Assembly (NCBI GenBank): GCA_003223775.1
Contig: QHWK01000055.1
Span: forward strand, 1 to 6,005
DNA: 6,005 nucleotides
Direction of reading: 5' to 3'
DNA from: Acidobacteriota bacterium
Lineage (GTDB): Bacteria; Acidobacteriota; Vicinamibacteria; Vicinamibacterales; CAVVIG01
Shown in pieces: positions 5,140 through 6,005 of the stretch. The notes beneath the pieces were generated by a model, which was not told the DNA's origin, ran no database searches, and was given only the letters and a program-made list of their open reading frames with translations. The translations under genes were made by a program, and so were the position numbers. Numbering within the stretch: position 1 is the first letter of the stretch; each line of letters begins with the position of its first letter.

Positions 5140-6005
5140 ACGTCGCTCCCTCCTCGTCGGGCTCGCCGCTCGTGAAGCGCTGCGCCTGCAGGTCGAACAT
5201 CGTCTTGTATCGTCCGCCCTTCGCCATCAGCTCGTCGTGCGTGCCGAGCTCGACGACGCGTCCGTGCTCGAGGACGCAGATGCGATCGGCGTGGCGCACC
5301 GTCGAGAAGCGATGGGAGATCAGAATCGTCGTGCAGTGCCGCGTCGCGGCGAGGATGCGGTCGAAGATCTCCGCTTCGCCGCGCACGTCGAGCTGCGCCG
5401 TCGGTTCGTCGAGGAGGACGACGCCGGCGCCGAGGCGCACGCGGCAGAGCGCGCGCGCGAGCGCGACGCGCTGCCACTGGCCGCCGGAGAGATCGGTGCC
5501 GCCCTCGTAGCCGCGCGCGAGGATCGTGTCGAGCGCGGCGAGGTTCGCCGCGCCGGCCGCGTCGAGCGCGGCGCGAATCTCGCCATCGGGCGCGCCGGAG
5601 GGCGCGACGTTGTCGCGCAGCGGCAGCTCGAAGCGGACGAAGTCCTGGAAGACGGCGGCGAGGCGCTGCCGCCACGCGTCGATGTCGAGATCCCGCAGAT
5701 CGACGCCGTCGATCTCGATCGCGCCGCCCGCCGGATCGTACAGACGACAGATCAACTTCGCGAGCGTCGTCTTGCCGGCGCCGTTCTGCCCGACGATCGC
5801 GAGCGAGGTGCCATTGGGAATCGTGAGATCGAGATGCTCGAGCACCGGCGCGCCGCCGGGATACGCGAAGGTGACGTTGCGGAAGCGGATCGACTGCGAT
5901 GGCATCCCCGATGCCGCGCGGCTGCCCGGCGGCAAGGCGCCGCCCGCGGCCATCGCCGGCTCGAGCCGCAGCACAGCGCTCACAGGCGCGGCCGATCCGT
6001 CGAGC
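5123..6005 (-). CDS. ABC exporter half-transporter, C-terminal part with ATPase domain (5' end beyond the window)
   Basis: The frame is open to the right edge of the window. A GTG at 5983 could start a 286-residue product, but the sequence before it (LDGSAAP) continues in frame and looks like the linker between a membrane domain and an ATPase domain, so this is most likely the 3' half of a full half-transporter. Counting from the GTG codon, the ATPase domain shows the A-loop FAYP (39-42), Walker A GQNGAGKTT (65-73), Q-loop VFQDFVRFEL (111-120), a canonical LSGGQ (165-169), Walker B VVLLDE (188-193) with catalytic Glu, D-loop QLD and H-loop H224 (LISHRFSTVR). The tail GEPDEEGATYDVLA is acidic. 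It is close in type to the downstream ABC protein, including the FQDF-RFE Q-loop, which fits a duplicated pair working as a heterodimer. A stand-alone ATPase starting at GTG cannot be excluded from this window. Confidence 0.92.
   Translation of the reverse strand, partial: LDGSAAPVSAVLRLEPAMAAGGALPPGSRAASGMPSQSIRFRNVTFAYPGGAPVLEHLDLTIPNGTSLAIVGQNGAGKTTLAKLICRLYDPAGGAIEIDGVDLRDLDIDAWRQRLAAVFQDFVRFELPLRDNVAPSGAPDGEIRAALDAAGAANLAALDTILARGYEGGTDLSGGQWQRVALARALCRVRLGAGVVLLDEPTAQLDVRGEAEIFDRILAATRHCTTILISHRFSTVRHADRICVLEHGRVVELGTHDELMAKGGRYKTMFDLQAQRFTSGEPDEEGATYDVLA
5149..5154 (-). promoter_or_regulatory. Strong Shine-Dalgarno AGGAGG for the 3298-5139 ABC gene
   Basis: The minus strand reads GAGGAGGGAG just upstream of the ATG at 5139, with the AGGAGG core 9 bases from the start codon. 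It lies inside the end of the preceding ABC gene. It fixes the start of the downstream gene and shows that reinitiation is supported by a near-perfect ribosome binding site, in contrast to the left-hand genes, which lack a clear one. Confidence 0.8.

Noticed and set aside
3367..5175. Long open frame on the plus strand opposite the ABC transporter gene
   Set aside because: Its product is overwhelmingly Arg/Glu/His-rich with no domain motif, while the minus strand encodes a full ABC exporter with every ATPase motif. It is a high-GC shadow frame.

Overview
This is a 6 kb piece of a very GC-rich bacterial chromosome, about two thirds G+C by eye. Dense coding, the gene content and the wording of the first protein (a Planctomycete-type cytochrome/DUF1549 protein) suggest a soil or sediment Acidobacteriota, perhaps of the Vicinamibacteria kind. 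That assignment rests on remembered family resemblance, not on a search. No RNA gene, CRISPR array, insertion sequence or integrase was seen, and no gap between genes exceeds about 50 bases.

Layout. Bases 1-677 (minus) hold the 5' part of a secreted PSCyt1/DUF1549 protein whose 3' end lies outside the window. Only 24 bases away, on the plus strand, starts a secreted seven-bladed beta-propeller protein (702-1679). A 49-base spacer with a perfect-armed palindrome inside a triple CAGCGTG repeat follows. Then comes a two-gene plus-strand unit: an FmdB-type zinc-ribbon protein (1729-1980) and, 4 bases later, a type II haloacid-dehalogenase-like HAD protein with a twin-arginine leader (1985-2815). 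Converging on it, with 21 bases between stop codons, is a minus-strand operon read from the right edge: an ABC exporter half-transporter cut by the window edge (5123-6005), a complete ABC half-transporter (3298-5139) and a short Yip1-family membrane protein (2837-3298). The genes of this operon overlap by 17 bases and by 1 base.

How the genes work together. The two ABC genes most likely form a heterodimeric exporter of unknown substrate, and the Yip1 protein is translationally coupled to it. The left half is mainly envelope or periplasmic: a c-type cytochrome-like protein, a secreted propeller and a probably Tat-exported HAD enzyme. Nothing in the window ties the two halves into one pathway.

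The observations most worth a second look are an apparently collapsed cytochrome domain in the PSCyt1 protein, the Tat leader on a haloacid-dehalogenase-like enzyme, a very tight divergent start region with a shared AT-rich core, the palindrome ahead of the fmdB-type gene, and an unusually short Yip1 protein. No strong evidence for an entirely new multi-gene system was found.
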